From Isochrysis galbana (lineage: Eukaryota; Haptophyta; Isochrysidales; Isochrysidaceae), in assembly GCA_018136815.1 (NCBI GenBank), contig CM030942.1, forward strand, positions 559,797 to 623,796: a stretch of 64,000 nucleotides of DNA, given 5' to 3'. Below the pieces are notes generated by a model that was not told the DNA's origin, made no database searches, and worked only from the letters and a program-made list of their open reading frames with translations. The translations under genes were made by a program, and so were the position numbers. Below, in pieces: positions 8,602 through 19,224 of the stretch. The stretch's first letter is position 1. Every line of letters begins with the position of its first letter.

Positions 8602-10976
8602 CTATCGGATTACTATCACGTAATCAAGGATCAGATGATCAGATCCAAGTATATCGGTTTCCTGGCTGCCGAACTCGTTCCTTTTTAACTCTTTACTGCC
8701 GGGGGCGCAGCATGCAAATGGCTGCTTCGTTTTTGACTTTTTAGAAGCGAGAGAATGGAGGACCCCGCCCTCGGAGATCCTTTCCAGGAAGAGGGAGTGC
8801 GGCATTGCCGTACTCCTCTCCTTCTTCTCCGGAGCTTCCGATGCGGTGTGGCTGGGGGGAGGGGGGGGGGGGTTGAGACGGGGGACGGGGGGGGTGAGAC
8901 GTGTGGCAGGCGATGAAGGGCAAGCGCACGCGGAAGGGGGCGGACTGCACCTGCGCGTGCGCCCGGACGGCGAGCCCACGCTTCGTGCTACCTCCGCCGC
9001 TTCAGCATCACGTCTCCTAGCGTCCTCCTCGATCTCGCATTGCCGCTTGTACAAGATGTACGCCTGGTCAGCCGCCGCCTTGAGGAGCGCCTTGAAAATG
9101 GGATGCCACCATTTGCGGTCGCGCCAGCCGGTGCCGTCAAGGTTGTAGTTGTGCAACATCTGGTCGAACCTATCCACGTTGTTCATATTCTGGTTGTAGT
9201 CGTGAATGGCCTCCACGCGCTTCGCAGTGATGAGGACGGCATCTTGCTTGGTCTTGTCCCAGCGCTTGTACGAGACCTCAACGAACGAAGCCTTCGAGTG
9301 CACAGTGGAGAGGATGTGAACGGGCGCATTGTCGAAGTAGGATATGCACACCATGCGCGAGTCGTCCGTCGTCATCATTGCCTTCAGGACCGCCTCGGGG
9401 TTGGAACCCTTGAGCTCGGTGAGAGCCTCCATTTGCTTCTTGGACAACTTGGCCTTCTCCGGCTGACGGCACTGAGGGGGCACGCCGCGGTTGACACGGC
9501 AAGTGCCCGCAGACAAAACCTTGGGGAGCTTCACTGTTACGGTTCGCCCGTGATCACGTCCAGCTGGGAACGTCGTGGTGTACTCCGGTCCCGTCGCCAA
9601 CTCTGCCACCACATCCAAGGATGGGTATAAGTTGTCCCAAAACAATTGTGAGCCGTCCTCGCGGAGGTGAGAGAGGATATGGATACACCGGTTGTGCAGG
9701 GTGGAGAAGTTGGGATTGTACACAGGCACTGTGTTATCGCCGCGGAAAGCGAAGGCCAGGAGGTAGCCGCCATCGAGGCACAGCGCATCAGCCTGGAAGC
9801 CATCGCCTGCACGTTTGTATCGATGGCATCTTTGCTTGAGCACCCCATGCTTGCCTTGGAAGCCTATGGTCATTTCGTCAATGGAGCATGCCTTGCTCGG
9901 AATCACATTGGCCTGGGAATTTCTCAGGATGTGGTCGATAAGTGGACGCACCTTGTGCAACACATCCCACTTGGGAGTTCCGGGAGCAGGTGCCTCCATG
10001 GGCGCCGAGATATGGAAGAGCGCGCGCATCTGTGCCCACCTGTCACGCGACAATAGATCCGCTGCGCGCACACCCTTGCGTGACCATGACGGCGTGTGCA
10101 CAGCCCGAAACGCTGGAACAGGGTTGAGGGCGTTGAGGAAGAACATGGCCAGGAAGAAGTCTACATCGAGCAACTCGATCGGCCGCGCGTACATGTACAA
10201 ATCGTGGCCGTTGGCGCCAATGTAGCACTTGTACTTGTTGGAGTTCATCACAAGAGTTTGCCGAAACTCCTTCGTCAGGAACTTGTCGAACCACAGAAAC
10301 GGGTGTGCCGCCGCATGCAGCCCAACTGTGGCACTGGGACGAAAGGCCTCCTCACCTGTGAACTTCGGTCGGTGGATCTTCGACGGGTCCAGGTCCTCCC
10401 ACTTCCACTTGCTTTTCTCCTTCTTCTCCTTTCCCGCCCCAGTCTTCGAGGTGCGACTTGTCGCTGCGCCTTGATGAGCTCCACCGCCACCAATGCTGCC
10501 GAGCGTTGCAGCGACAACGGCTTCACTGACGGGCACTTTCTTCCTGAGCACCTGCACCAACTCATCGCGGAGCTCGGCAACCTTCTTGTTCTGCTGAGCC
10601 CTCTGGCCCCTCACCTTCAGGTGGTGCAGGACCTCGCCCTTCTTCAAGGTCTTGACGTGCTCCTCGCGAAGGAGAGAGAGCTCGCGGATGCTCACGGTCA
10701 CAGTTTCAACGGACGCGCCGGCGACGCCCCCCTGAGGACACTCCCCGGCCGAGGGGACGTTCTCTGCATTGGTGCATTGGTCTCTTTGTCCTCCTCCCTC
10801 TCCTCCTCCTCCTCTTCTTCCATCTCGTCGCCCTCCTCCCCCTCCTTGTCGGAAGCGTAGTCCTCCTCCTCGACCATGTCCTCGGCCTGGATGAGGAGGT
10901 CGCAGTTGTTGTCGTCGTCCGATGGAAGCCCACCTTCGGGCTCCTCGGCGAAGCAGTCCTCCTCCTCCACCTCCAT
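8602..10976 (-). pseudogene. piggyBac transposase, frameshifted by an 8-bp tandem duplication
   Basis: The reading frame starts at ATG 10976 with a long Glu/Asp-rich N-terminus (MEVEEEDCFAEEP...), typical of piggyBac. At 10766-10781 the 8-mer GCATTGGT is present twice; removing one copy would join the acidic frame to the main frame in mid-sentence, so this is the lesion. The main frame then holds the catalytic domain (DDE_Tnp_1_7): the first Asp in CSIDEMTIGFQGK, the second in LFWDNLYPS, and the pair of Asp in NNVDRFDQMLHNYNLDG, followed by WWHPIFKALLKAA. All catalytic Asp positions look intact. There is no clear C-terminal Cys-rich zinc module. The frame runs through the left TIR and stops only at 8602, outside the element, so the original stop may also be lost. 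Confidence 0.88.
8689..8731 (+). repeat. piggyBac left terminal and subterminal repeat
   Basis: CTCTTTACTGCCGG directly after TTAA, then a short GGGCGCA spacer and the 19-bp subterminal repeat. Confidence 0.9.
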
Positions 10977-11330
10977 GGACGGGTCCTCTGTCCTCTGCCC
11001 ACGCGGTGGCCTCTAGCCAAAGCGCCCGCGCCTGCGCGGCGCCGTGTGACGGGGGAACAACAACACACGGGGAAAAGGTGGACCGTTTTGCGACGTGGTA
11101 AACGACCTCTAACACCACTTTCTCACATAAAAACTATGTTTATTTGCTAAAGTGAAGCATGCAAATGGCTGCTTCGCCTCTGGACCTATTTTCACCATAA
11201 TTACGTACTAGAACATCGACATACTACGTGGTATATGTGTGGGAATATGGGGAAGGATGTCCCTGAGGGTCCCCCAGCACCCCATGGCCACCCGTCAAGG
11301 CACTTGCAAGCAATTACTAAATATATAGTT

Positions 11331-11365
11331 TGAAGCAGCCATTTGCATGCTCCGGCAGTAAAGAG
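11331..11365 (-). repeat. piggyBac right terminal and subterminal repeat
   Basis: Inverted copy of the left end: 19-bp repeat followed by CCGGCAGTAAAGAG and TTAA, without the 7-base spacer seen on the left. Confidence 0.9.
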
Positions 11366-11574
11366 TTAAAAAAGATCAGTTCGTTCTTCTTCTCTCCTCT
11401 CCTCATCTCTCCTCTCGTTCCCGCCGCTTTGCTTGCAGCTCTCCTCTCGCGCTCTCTCACGCCTCAGCTTCCTCCCTACCTACCTTTCCCGCTCCTCCTC
11501 TCTTCTCTCCCTCGTCTCTGCTCCTTGCCGTCTGCTCGCGCATCCACTCAGTTGTCCTCACTACTTCGTGCGCG

Positions 11575-12979
11575 ATGACACCGCTCTCTACGTCATCGCG
11601 CTGCTCTCGCTCGAGCTGGCGCGGCACAGCCGAGCGGCGAGGAGCGAGAGAAGTGAGGAGCTGGCTGCGCGTGGACGAGACGGCGCTCGGCGATCGCGTG
11701 CGCGCCATGCTCGCAAGCGCCGAGGTCCAAATGCAGGCACAGGTTGCGGCCGGCGTTCCGATGCACGACGCACAGCAAGCCGTCACCTTCAAGTTCAACC
11801 AAGAATGCCAACAACTGTGCTTGAAAGCGCTCGAAGAGCGAGACCTCACCCTCATCCACTACGCCAAAAAGGGAACGGCGGCTCTTCACGTCCTACAGCG
11901 CGCCGGGGCACTCGTTCCACCGTGGCTCCTGACTAGACCACCTGGCCGCCCGCTCCAGCAACAACTGGAGGAACTTGCTGATGTCCTCGACGGCAGCCGC
12001 GAGCAACGAGAGTACGAAATGCGTGCACGTGTCGTCCGAACTGCCACGGAAGCGAAGTACAATCAGCTTCGCCCCACCCCAGAGTCGATGTACGACCCTG
12101 ATATCTCTCATGTGATTAGGTATGGAAGGCCACAGCGAGTTTTTTCGCGTGAAGTCGGTGCATGGGACCAACATGAGTCCTCTTGCGCACTGACCCCATG
12201 CGTTTTCCACGCCTCTTCTCAGGCCAGAGGACGCAATACGCCTCCGCGATGCGCCAGGAGTAGAAGGAGTCCTCGTACTCGACCCAGACCCAGCACTACT
12301 TCCGAGTACCATGTTGTTTGAGGCGATGCGTGAGCTGCGTTCACTCGTGGATATTCGGACCCAAGTGAGCCTGCCCTTGCACTTCATTTCACTTGCAAGG
12401 AGTGTGCGATCCGTTGATGGGCTGCATTGTCTCGACTTCATCTCAACCCCCAGCCCCCACCCCCGGCTCCTCCCATCTCCCCTTCTTATCTGTCAGGCAT
12501 CAATTAATCCTTGCAATCGTGGCTCGTACCACGGCTTCCTCCCACTTGGTCAATCGGAGGCAGCGCGCCAGGGCCTTGGGCCCGCCACTTGCTTATTACT
12601 CCGTCGCTTTGGTGCGCTCCCCGCGCTCGTCTCACGTGCTGGCTGGCACCGGCGGCTTGCAATGCCGCCTGCCGTCCAGCTTGGCTTCTATCCGAGCGAC
12701 ACGGGCGCCAAGTATTCGCCACACCTAGATCGCAATCCCGGTGAGGTGGGCAACCGGCGGGAGATCACTTTCCTTATCTACCTGAATGTTGATTGGGATG
12801 CCAAACGCTGGGGTGGTCATCTACGCCTCCACCCAGACGACGACAAAGCACCTAGGGTGGATGTCGAGCCGATAGGTGGCAGAATCGTCGTCTTCCGTTC
12901 GGGTACTCAGGTACATGAAGTCATGCCATGCAAAGGGAGAGACCGTCTCGCACTCACACTTTGGTGCGAATACGAGTGA
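11575..12979 (+). CDS. 2-oxoglutarate/Fe(II) dioxygenase, prolyl-4-hydroxylase-like
   Basis: Exons 11575-12119, 12223-12364 and 12497-12979 with GT-AG junctions and matching phases (389 residues). The C-terminal third is a double-stranded beta-helix oxygenase: LGFYPSDTGAKYSPHLD supplies the HxD iron ligands (His305, Asp307); VFRSGTQVHEV supplies the distal His (about 369); and RDRLALTLW supplies the Arg (about 379) that binds 2-oxoglutarate. The spacing matches the P4H/EGLN group, which hydroxylates prolines in proteins. The first 230 residues are helical and charged without a motif I know. The 5' flank (11390-11540) is strongly CT-rich on the sense strand. The piggyBac insertion ends at 11369, so the promoter may have been disturbed. 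The exact substrate is unknown. Confidence 0.85.
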
Positions 12980-13056
12980 TGAGGTTGTGAGTTGTAAGGC
13001 TGGCTACACAGTGAATAAAGGGACATGCGACTTCAGAAAAAGAAATCTTCTAAAAA

Positions 13057-13103
13057 ACCTTATAATATTCTCACCGCACACACGCGGCCATGGCACGAGT
13101 ACA
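13057..13103 (+). repeat. Dispersed repeat family B, truncated copy 3
   Basis: AAAACCTTATAATATTCTCACC followed by GCACACACGCGGCCATGG, then a direct junction into a copia fragment. The 3' C-rich half of the family is missing. Confidence 0.65.
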
Positions 13104-13410
13104 AACTTCCGGCAACCAGCAACCATCTTTTGCGATAGCGATAAGCACGTGATAACTCGGCCACGGTCGCCTCCGCATCAAAAATCCCGGAGTCCGGAGT
13201 AAAAGGGCGTACTCGACACTCTATACACTATGCTCAAAACTGGATATGGTTCGGTCGCAAACGACATCTGGATCGCGTCTCTACGTCTCTACGCGTGCAT
13301 GGATATCGACTGAGGACCGGATCGATCGCAGACGCAGACATGATGACCAAAACTCTCGAGAAAAACAAGCTCAAGCTCCTAAAATATTGCAATCTCAATC
13401 TCAATCTCGC
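13104..13410 (+). mobile_element. Ty1/copia RNase H remnant riddled with micro-duplications
   Basis: Aligns by eye with the minus-strand fragment at 48245-48515: the words for ATIFCD, GVKGRTRH, NWIWFGRK, LDRVS, WISTED, MMTKxLEKNK are all there but out of frame with one another. Several frame breaks are short tandem duplications: CCGGAGTCCGGAGT, GTCTCTACGTCTCTACG, CGCAGACGCAGAC, CAATCTCAATCTCAATCTC. Dead copy. Confidence 0.75.
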
Positions 13411-13687
13411 ACTCGGTACATCCAACTCATCCAACCGTCTTGGATTCATCTTGCATGTCCCGTTCACTATATTGACTAAGCATCGACGATTCGCTTCTTT
13501 CAAGTTTCGCCCCAGCTTTTTATTATGATATAACCAACGAGCAGTGCGCAGTGCTGTCGCATCCGCGATCGACTTCCGACCTTAGGCGTCTTCGAGCCCA
13601 GTCGTTCTTGTTGCCGCGGAGTTTTACTCGTAACTTGTAGAACTCTTCACTCGTAACTCGCCCCTCGCTCCTTGCCGTTGCGCCCCT

Positions 13688-14704
13688 TTGTGGCCTGTCT
13701 CGCTCCTGTTTCGCTCCTTTGCACCTTGGGCGGACGCACACGACGTAGGAGACATTCTAGTTGACAAGGAACATCGTTACTATATGCGCCGGAATGGCGA
13801 CTATCACGTAGTTCAGCTTAACGTTATGGGAGAGTCCCATGTCCATGAGAGGGCCAACCCACAGCCAACTCCGGACGACTTATACACTCCGCTGAAATGG
13901 GGCAGAGCATACGACGGCCCGGCCGAGATGGCGTATCCGATTCCACAAGAATACGCATGCAAAGACGCGCGTAAATCCCTGGAGGATGTTAACGTCAAGG
14001 CGCTGACTAAAGCATTTCTTGCAATGAGGAAAACAAAGAAGCAAAAATCCACATTGAGGTGGGAAAAACGATTGCCGGACCTCTCCGGGAAATGGAAACA
14101 AGTATCTCAGCTATACAAATACAACTTTTTAACGCCAAGAGACTCATATATGCACTTCAAACACGTCCTGCATAGGAGAATAGCGACGGCGAACCGGTTC
14201 GCCGACGATCCGACGTGCCGCTTTTGCGGCATAGCCCCTGAGAGCTCTACCCACATAGCCGCGTGCATCGCGACGGAGCCCATTTTCGAATTCATAGAAG
14301 GACTTCTGGGGATGAATCTAAGGCCGGGCTCTGAATTAGCACAGCGTCTCTTTTGCTACCAGGTAGACAGACCGCATCCCTCCTCGGGGTACCTAGGTAT
14401 CCTAGCGTGGAGATACATCCTCACGGACTTTTACAACATTCAATATGGCAACGCGGACGGTAGGTCCGTTAGGACTATCTTAAGAGCGATCTTTACGAGA
14501 TACCACTTATTAGTAACGGCGAAGGCCGGGTTCTTCCAGAGGTTAAAAAAACAACGAGAGAACATGGGGCTACACGCCCCGAGCAACAAACACATTCGTA
14601 AAATGATTAGCCCTCTATACACTATAGATAAGGATTTCAACCTAGAAGCATCCGGGGACCTCTTGCAGGCGGCGAGAGGCCTGGATATAAGGAACATTGC
14701 CTAG
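13688..14704 (+). mobile_element. LINE 3' part: zinc-binding C-terminal domain and natural stop
   Basis: A long open frame (from about 13730) after the reverse-transcriptase core of a LINE. FADDPTCRFCGIAPESSTHIAAC is a CxxC...HxxxC zinc-binding motif (zf-RVT type), preceded by LYKYNFLTPRDSYMHFKHVLHRRIATA. The end, LLQAARGLDIRNIA-stop, is the true C-terminus, because a second copy at 63484-63600 (minus strand) ends LLQAARGLDLRHIT-stop and both share similar bases just after the stop. The 5' part is missing. It abuts, tail to tail, the oppositely oriented RT piece that follows. Confidence 0.8.
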
Positions 14705-16053
14705 GGTAGCCAGATCCCTAAATAAGAATCACATCGGTCTATGTATTCGAATGTGACATTCATTAGTCTTGATCTAGCCCACTCAGATATCTTTTCCCAC
14801 GACTTAAGAAAGGGGCCTACCGATATGTAATTTCCTCTATGGCGTATCCAACGTTCTCCTTCAGGCAAGTAAGCCGCGCATTCTCCCGTAGTGTATATGT
14901 CCCCCGTACCCGGGTTAATAGTGTTATGTACGATAACTGTCTGTAGAGACTCCCATTTCGACCTATGTGAATGGTGAATCGCCGGAGGTTTGTGAAAAAG
15001 ATCATGCCAAATCGGGGAACCCTGCGTTCCTTCACGCGTGGTTTCTTCCCTGAGGAAGTTGATCCGTCTAAAATTCTCAAGTGCATGCTTCCAAAAGGCC
15101 GGGAGCGTGTGACTACCGCGAATGCTAGCCGTGAGGCTCCTCAAGTCGACCTTCGAAAAGACCGCAGCTCGCCCCAAGGGGGTGCGGCTGAGCCATTGAT
15201 CTAAGACTGTTTTCCATTCCGCCCTTGACGGGTTGAGGTACCGGACTATCCATATCGCTTGAAGCGCTCGCGTGTGTTCGGCCATGGGGAGTAGTCCGAC
15301 CCCCAATTGGGGCCCGTCTTCGCTCGCTCCTACTCTCGGGTACGCCGGAAAGGCTATCCATTTTCTGCCCTCTTGCGAGGAGCCTAACTCGTCCGCCTGC
15401 AATCGGGGAGACCTATCCCATAGTATGGTTTGAACGTCCGAGTCTATGGCCTCCATGAACCACGTCGGAGGGGTGGATGTGGACAGCCAATATCTCGGCG
15501 TCCCATATATTATGAAGTTGATTAGTAGCGTCCTACCATGAATGGAGAGACTCGTCATTCCTCTCCAGGTTGCGGCCTTCTTCTTAAGTTTAGCGTAAAG
15601 CTTCTCCCAGAAGGAGTCATTTTCTAGTCCTTCCCAGAATGGGACTCCTAGTATGGTCGCATACTCGCCCTCGCCGAGTGTTTTAAAGTACGCTAGCGTC
15701 TCGGGGACCCGTGCCCCCTTAAGTGATCCCATTCGTATTAGTATACTCTTGCTTTTGTTCACCCTAGCCCCGGTGGCGTTTCCATAGCATTCTAAGATGT
15801 GCATCGCCCTCTCCAATGACGCGAAAGAGTTCGCCAAAATTTGCGTGTCGTCCGCAAACTGCGAAAGCTTTAACTCCCTTGGTCCTATCGTGATTCCCTT
15901 CATCTCCGGGTCGGCGTTGACTAAGCGTGTCAGGCCTTCCCACTCACCCTCGCTATCCGCTATGTCCGCTCCGTCTTCGCGCTCGCCCTCGCCACTGCCC
16001 GCCATCCATCCTGCTCCAACCATGGAAGATGGTCTGCCCGTCCCGCCCGCCAA
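14701..16053 (-). mobile_element. LINE reverse transcriptase piece, inverted relative to its neighbour
   Basis: A 450-codon minus-strand frame. LKLSQFADDTQILANSFASLE carries the FADD catalytic box, followed by GARVNKSKSILIRMG and YATILGVPFWEG, then a long connection region (LLPMAEHTRALQAIWIVRYLNPSRAEW...). The fingers/palm part upstream of FADD is missing; the first 60 or so codons are not RT-like. The frame ends in a TAG that overlaps the stop of the plus-strand LINE frame in the palindrome CTAG at 14701-14704. The last dozen codons read antisense through the 3' UTR of the other piece, so the real junction lies near 14735. Confidence 0.8.
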
Positions 16054-16565
16054 TGGCCAAAATGCCGTGCCTGCCGCCGCCTACCTTCCGTCCCGTTCGG
16101 TCCCTCCTGTTCCATCCGTAACCTCCAATCCGTCAAGTGCACGCAGTATGCCATAGCCATAGGCCATAAGCCATAAGTCTAAATGCCGCGCCATTTCCGT
16201 TTCCGGCGAAGAATCGTTGCTGCTGGCCTACGTCTTTGATCTTTGACGCTTGAGCACGTTTCAGCCTCAAAGGTGAATTTGTACCTCTCCTAGGAAACGG
16301 CAATGATTGGTGATTGGAGACAAGAGTTCCACCTTTAGCGATGGCGATGGGGGAGCGTGGAGCGTCAGAGTCAGAGTTTTTCTTGTGATGCGAGTATAAA
16401 CGTAGTGCTGTGGTTCGTAGTAGCCTTCATTGGCAACGGAGCCCCTACCTACCCCGCGATGGGGGTGTGCGCGGTTGCGCGGTTGCTGCATGGCTCGTCC
16501 GGTGTACGTGGCTAGAGATGCTAGCCAACAAGCCAACAAGATGCGCCTACAATACAATTCTCAAC

Positions 16566-16748
16566 CCTAGATGGGAAATACGGTGCTGGGGCTTGCAAAT
16601 ACAGCCAAATACATATGTATTTGGCCTCCGGCCAAATACATTTCAAATACATTCGAGGCCTACAACCCAGGACACGCTTCAAATACAGCCAAATACATAT
16701 GTATTTGGCCTCTGGCCAAATACGGTAAATACGTATTTCCCATCTAGG
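16566..16748. mobile_element. hAT-like MITE with 8-bp target duplication
   Basis: A 183-bp element with terminal inverted repeats CCTAGATGGGAAATACG (16566-16582) and its exact reverse complement (16732-16748), flanked by the direct repeat TTCTCAAC (16558-16565 and 16749-16756). Inside, AAATACAGCCAAATACATAT and TGTATTTGGCC occur twice. An 8-bp duplication and short TIRs fit hAT-superfamily non-autonomous elements. It has no coding capacity. Confidence 0.9.
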
Positions 16749-17224
16749 TTCTCAACAGACAGCCCCCCATCCCCCTATCGAGGGATCGAGGGGCCGAGAA
16801 GCCACCTAAAATAAAATAACTCTTCTCGGATGGGGAACGATGGGCCCCGCCCCGCCTTCACCCCGTCTCGGCTCCTTCTCAAACCACGTAAACTAAGTTG
16901 TACGTAAACTAGGTTGTACGATAGGAATACAAGAATATCCGCGGGCGTAGTCGGTCGGCCGCGAAATCGTTTCGCCACTCTGCTCGCGGCTTCCGGCCCC
17001 CCTCCCGCCTCTCTCCCCTACCCCCTTCCCCCTCCCGCCCTCCCGCCCTCCTCCTTCCCCCTCCCATCCCCTGCGGGGCCGCCCAAGTAGAAGGAGCGAG
17101 AGGGACTGCTGGCTCGGCTCGGCCGGGCGCCGGGGGAGAGTGTGCGAGGAGGCAACAGGAGGCTTACAAGACCTCGGCTCACTCTTCCGCCCCGCAGCGC
17201 CCTCTGCAGGGAAGAGTAGAGAGG

Positions 17225-18426
17225 ATGCCTGGCGCGACTCATTCACAGGTGCCACCCTATCCGATGAGGCGACAGAAACCTTCGGGGGCCCGGACAGAGA
17301 TGAAGATCCCTGGTGAATCTCGAAAGCAGCCACTCGACCAGAAGCAATCGGCTCTGCACGGCGTGATGAGAGACCCGTGGGGCAAGTGTGTGTGCCCACA
17401 CTGCCAGTCTGGCCATAAGCAGCGGAAACCTGCTGCCAAACCAGTTTCTCCATATCTCGAGGACCAACGAAAACATCTGGTAGTCTCTCCGTCGCGTCCT
17501 CGCACGGTGCCGGTCCAAGTCGTCCCACGCAAGCGTATCCCAATCGCCTCACCGTATAATTCAGTACGAGAGGTGCGCGACATACGTGCTATGAAGATTT
17601 CTCGCGACCAACTACAGGTGAGCTCAGCGAGATCATCAAAGCAGTGCTTTCCGGCCCCGATGCGCTTGCGATGAAGTTGAGAGTGCGGGAGCTGGCGTGA
17701 GCGCTTTTTGTGTAGGCGTAGTACATTATCCACATTCGCACGGCAACCGAGCTTCACGGCCGTGCTGTGTTCATACAAGGGGACATCTCTCTCATGTTTT
17801 GCCTCTTCACGTCACAGGCTGAGAGGCGACACCGCGACATCATGCTTCGGCAAATTGAGGTTGGTGCAGCAGAAATGGGTGTGGATGTGCGCACGTACGC
17901 GACCCTCATGCTGATGCAACACCGAGACATCACTCCTGAGGACTACGATGTCTTGAAAGTCCTCGATGAGAAGGAAGGACTCGTCAGCGGCGTCGCACCG
18001 ACCATACTCTCGCAAGATCAGCTGGACAAATTGATACCAGCATGGGTTGTCCCCAACATGGAAGCTAGAGATGTGATTGAGCCACGTCGAGATCTCCCAT
18101 CTCGTGATTGTGACGAAGTTCAAAAGGATGCCGCGGGAGTGGCTACGACGCCGACCGCTGCAGACCACTCAGCCAACGGGGAATGCGAATGCGCTGAGTG
18201 CACCACCCCGGGTGTCGACTTTGACTGGCAAGAGATCAATTGCTCAGTGTGCTTTGAATCCTTTTCCACCGGGGAAATAGCACGGACGCTCCCGTGCGGC
18301 CACCATTTCCACGCACAGTGCATCGACCCATGGCTCACTAGCAGGTCACGAAAGTGTCCCGTGGACTCGAAGCCAGTTGAGCCGGATGAGGCGGACGAGG
18401 AGAAACCAGACGAAGTCAAGTCGTAG
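17225..18426 (+). CDS. RING-H2 zinc-finger protein with Asp as last ligand
   Basis: Exons 17225-17617 and 17818-18426 (GTGAGC donor, CACAG acceptor, phase 0, 333 residues). Exon 1 is basic with a CVCPHC knuckle and no known domain. Exon 2 has a helical part (AERRHRDIMLRQIEV...) and an acidic linker. The C-terminal RING follows: C273-x2-C276, LPCGHHFHAQCIDPWL, then C311PVD314. The eighth zinc ligand, normally Cys, is Asp here. RBX1 also uses Asp at this place, so the finger can still be functional. Likely a soluble E3 ubiquitin ligase; the substrate is unknown. A CT-rich stretch lies just upstream (17000-17080). 18427-18777 shows no gene. Confidence 0.8.
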
Positions 18427-18777
18427 CTCTCACCCTCAACCGAGACCTATCGCCGTATGGGCTGAGTGTTGTGTGCCAACAACTCCGCTATACTTTAGCG
18501 AGCCGGCCCATTCACAACGATCAACAGGAGAAAATTGGGGGTTGTGTTGAGCTGCTTCATGACGCCCCCACTCGTAAGATCCGACGTGACAGAAGTCGGC
18601 ATGAGCGCCTGCGCGATAGCGCCACGTTACCTTTCTTGAGGCAATTTACGTCGTCGGCTCTCATCACTTCGACAAAAGCAAGAGCACGACACCAGACTTG
18701 TAAAGTGCGGGTAATGGCTAGCTGTCGGTGTACGTAGAATGAATTGTGCGAGTTACGGCTAGAATCGACCGAAGGCA

Positions 18778-19070
18778 ACTTACTTTATACTTAGTTCAGC
18801 ATAGGGAGGCGCCTCGCGCCCTCCCTCTCGGGCTCCAATTCCCCTCCGGGCGCCTTGTCGCTCATGCCCCCATGCTCTCGCCATTTGCCATTTGGCATAA
18901 GCTCGGCAGCTCATCAATACCAATAGGCCATCCAAACCCCTCATGAGCGCGGCTCGCGAGTCGCACTTCCACGCCCGCGCTGGGCCTGCCCTCGAGCTGA
19001 CTCCCCCGCGATCCCTTGTCGCCAGGCATACAGGGGCCTCTAGGCGGCACCCATGAACGACAAGCGAGCG
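18778..19070 (+). repeat. Dispersed repeat family A copy
   Basis: Starts AACTTAC-TTTATAC-TTAGTT and CAGCATAGGGAGGCGCC. The reverse complement then matches copy 1 through GGCAGGCCCAGCGCGGGCGTGG and GTATGCCTGGCGACAAGGG. Divergent in the middle. Confidence 0.6.
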
Positions 19071-19224
19071 TGGGAAAGACGAGAGAGAGGCAAGGCTTGG
19101 CAAGGGGTAAGTAAGGCGTTGAATAGGTTTGGTTTGGTTTGAGGCCATCTTGATAGAAGTAGATATAGTAGTAAAATAATATAAAACATCTAAGCATAGT
19201 ACCACTACTGCCACTAGCCCAGTA

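Larger units (their letters stand above)
8685..11369 (-). mobile_element. piggyBac DNA transposon with TTAA target duplications
   Basis: Both ends sit on TTAA (8685-8688 and 11366-11369), the hallmark target of piggyBac. Next to each TTAA is the terminal inverted repeat CTCTTTACTGCCGG. Inside it lies a 19-bp repeat, GCATGCAAATGGCTGCTTC, at the left end, inverted at the right end (about 11333-11351), and once more in direct orientation at 11158-11176. The interior carries one piggyBac-type transposase gene on the minus strand. The near-perfect ends suggest a young insertion. It landed about 200 bases upstream of the start codon of the dioxygenase gene at 11575. The outermost TIR base pattern is CTC rather than the CCC/CCT of the insect element. 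Confidence 0.92.

Noticed and set aside
9040-10860. Plus-strand frames across the piggyBac transposase
   Set aside because: Antisense shadows of the transposase, without recognisable domains.
13688-16053. Twin-priming origin for the inverted LINE pair
   Set aside because: The inverted RT half lies downstream of the 3' half, opposite to the twin-priming product.
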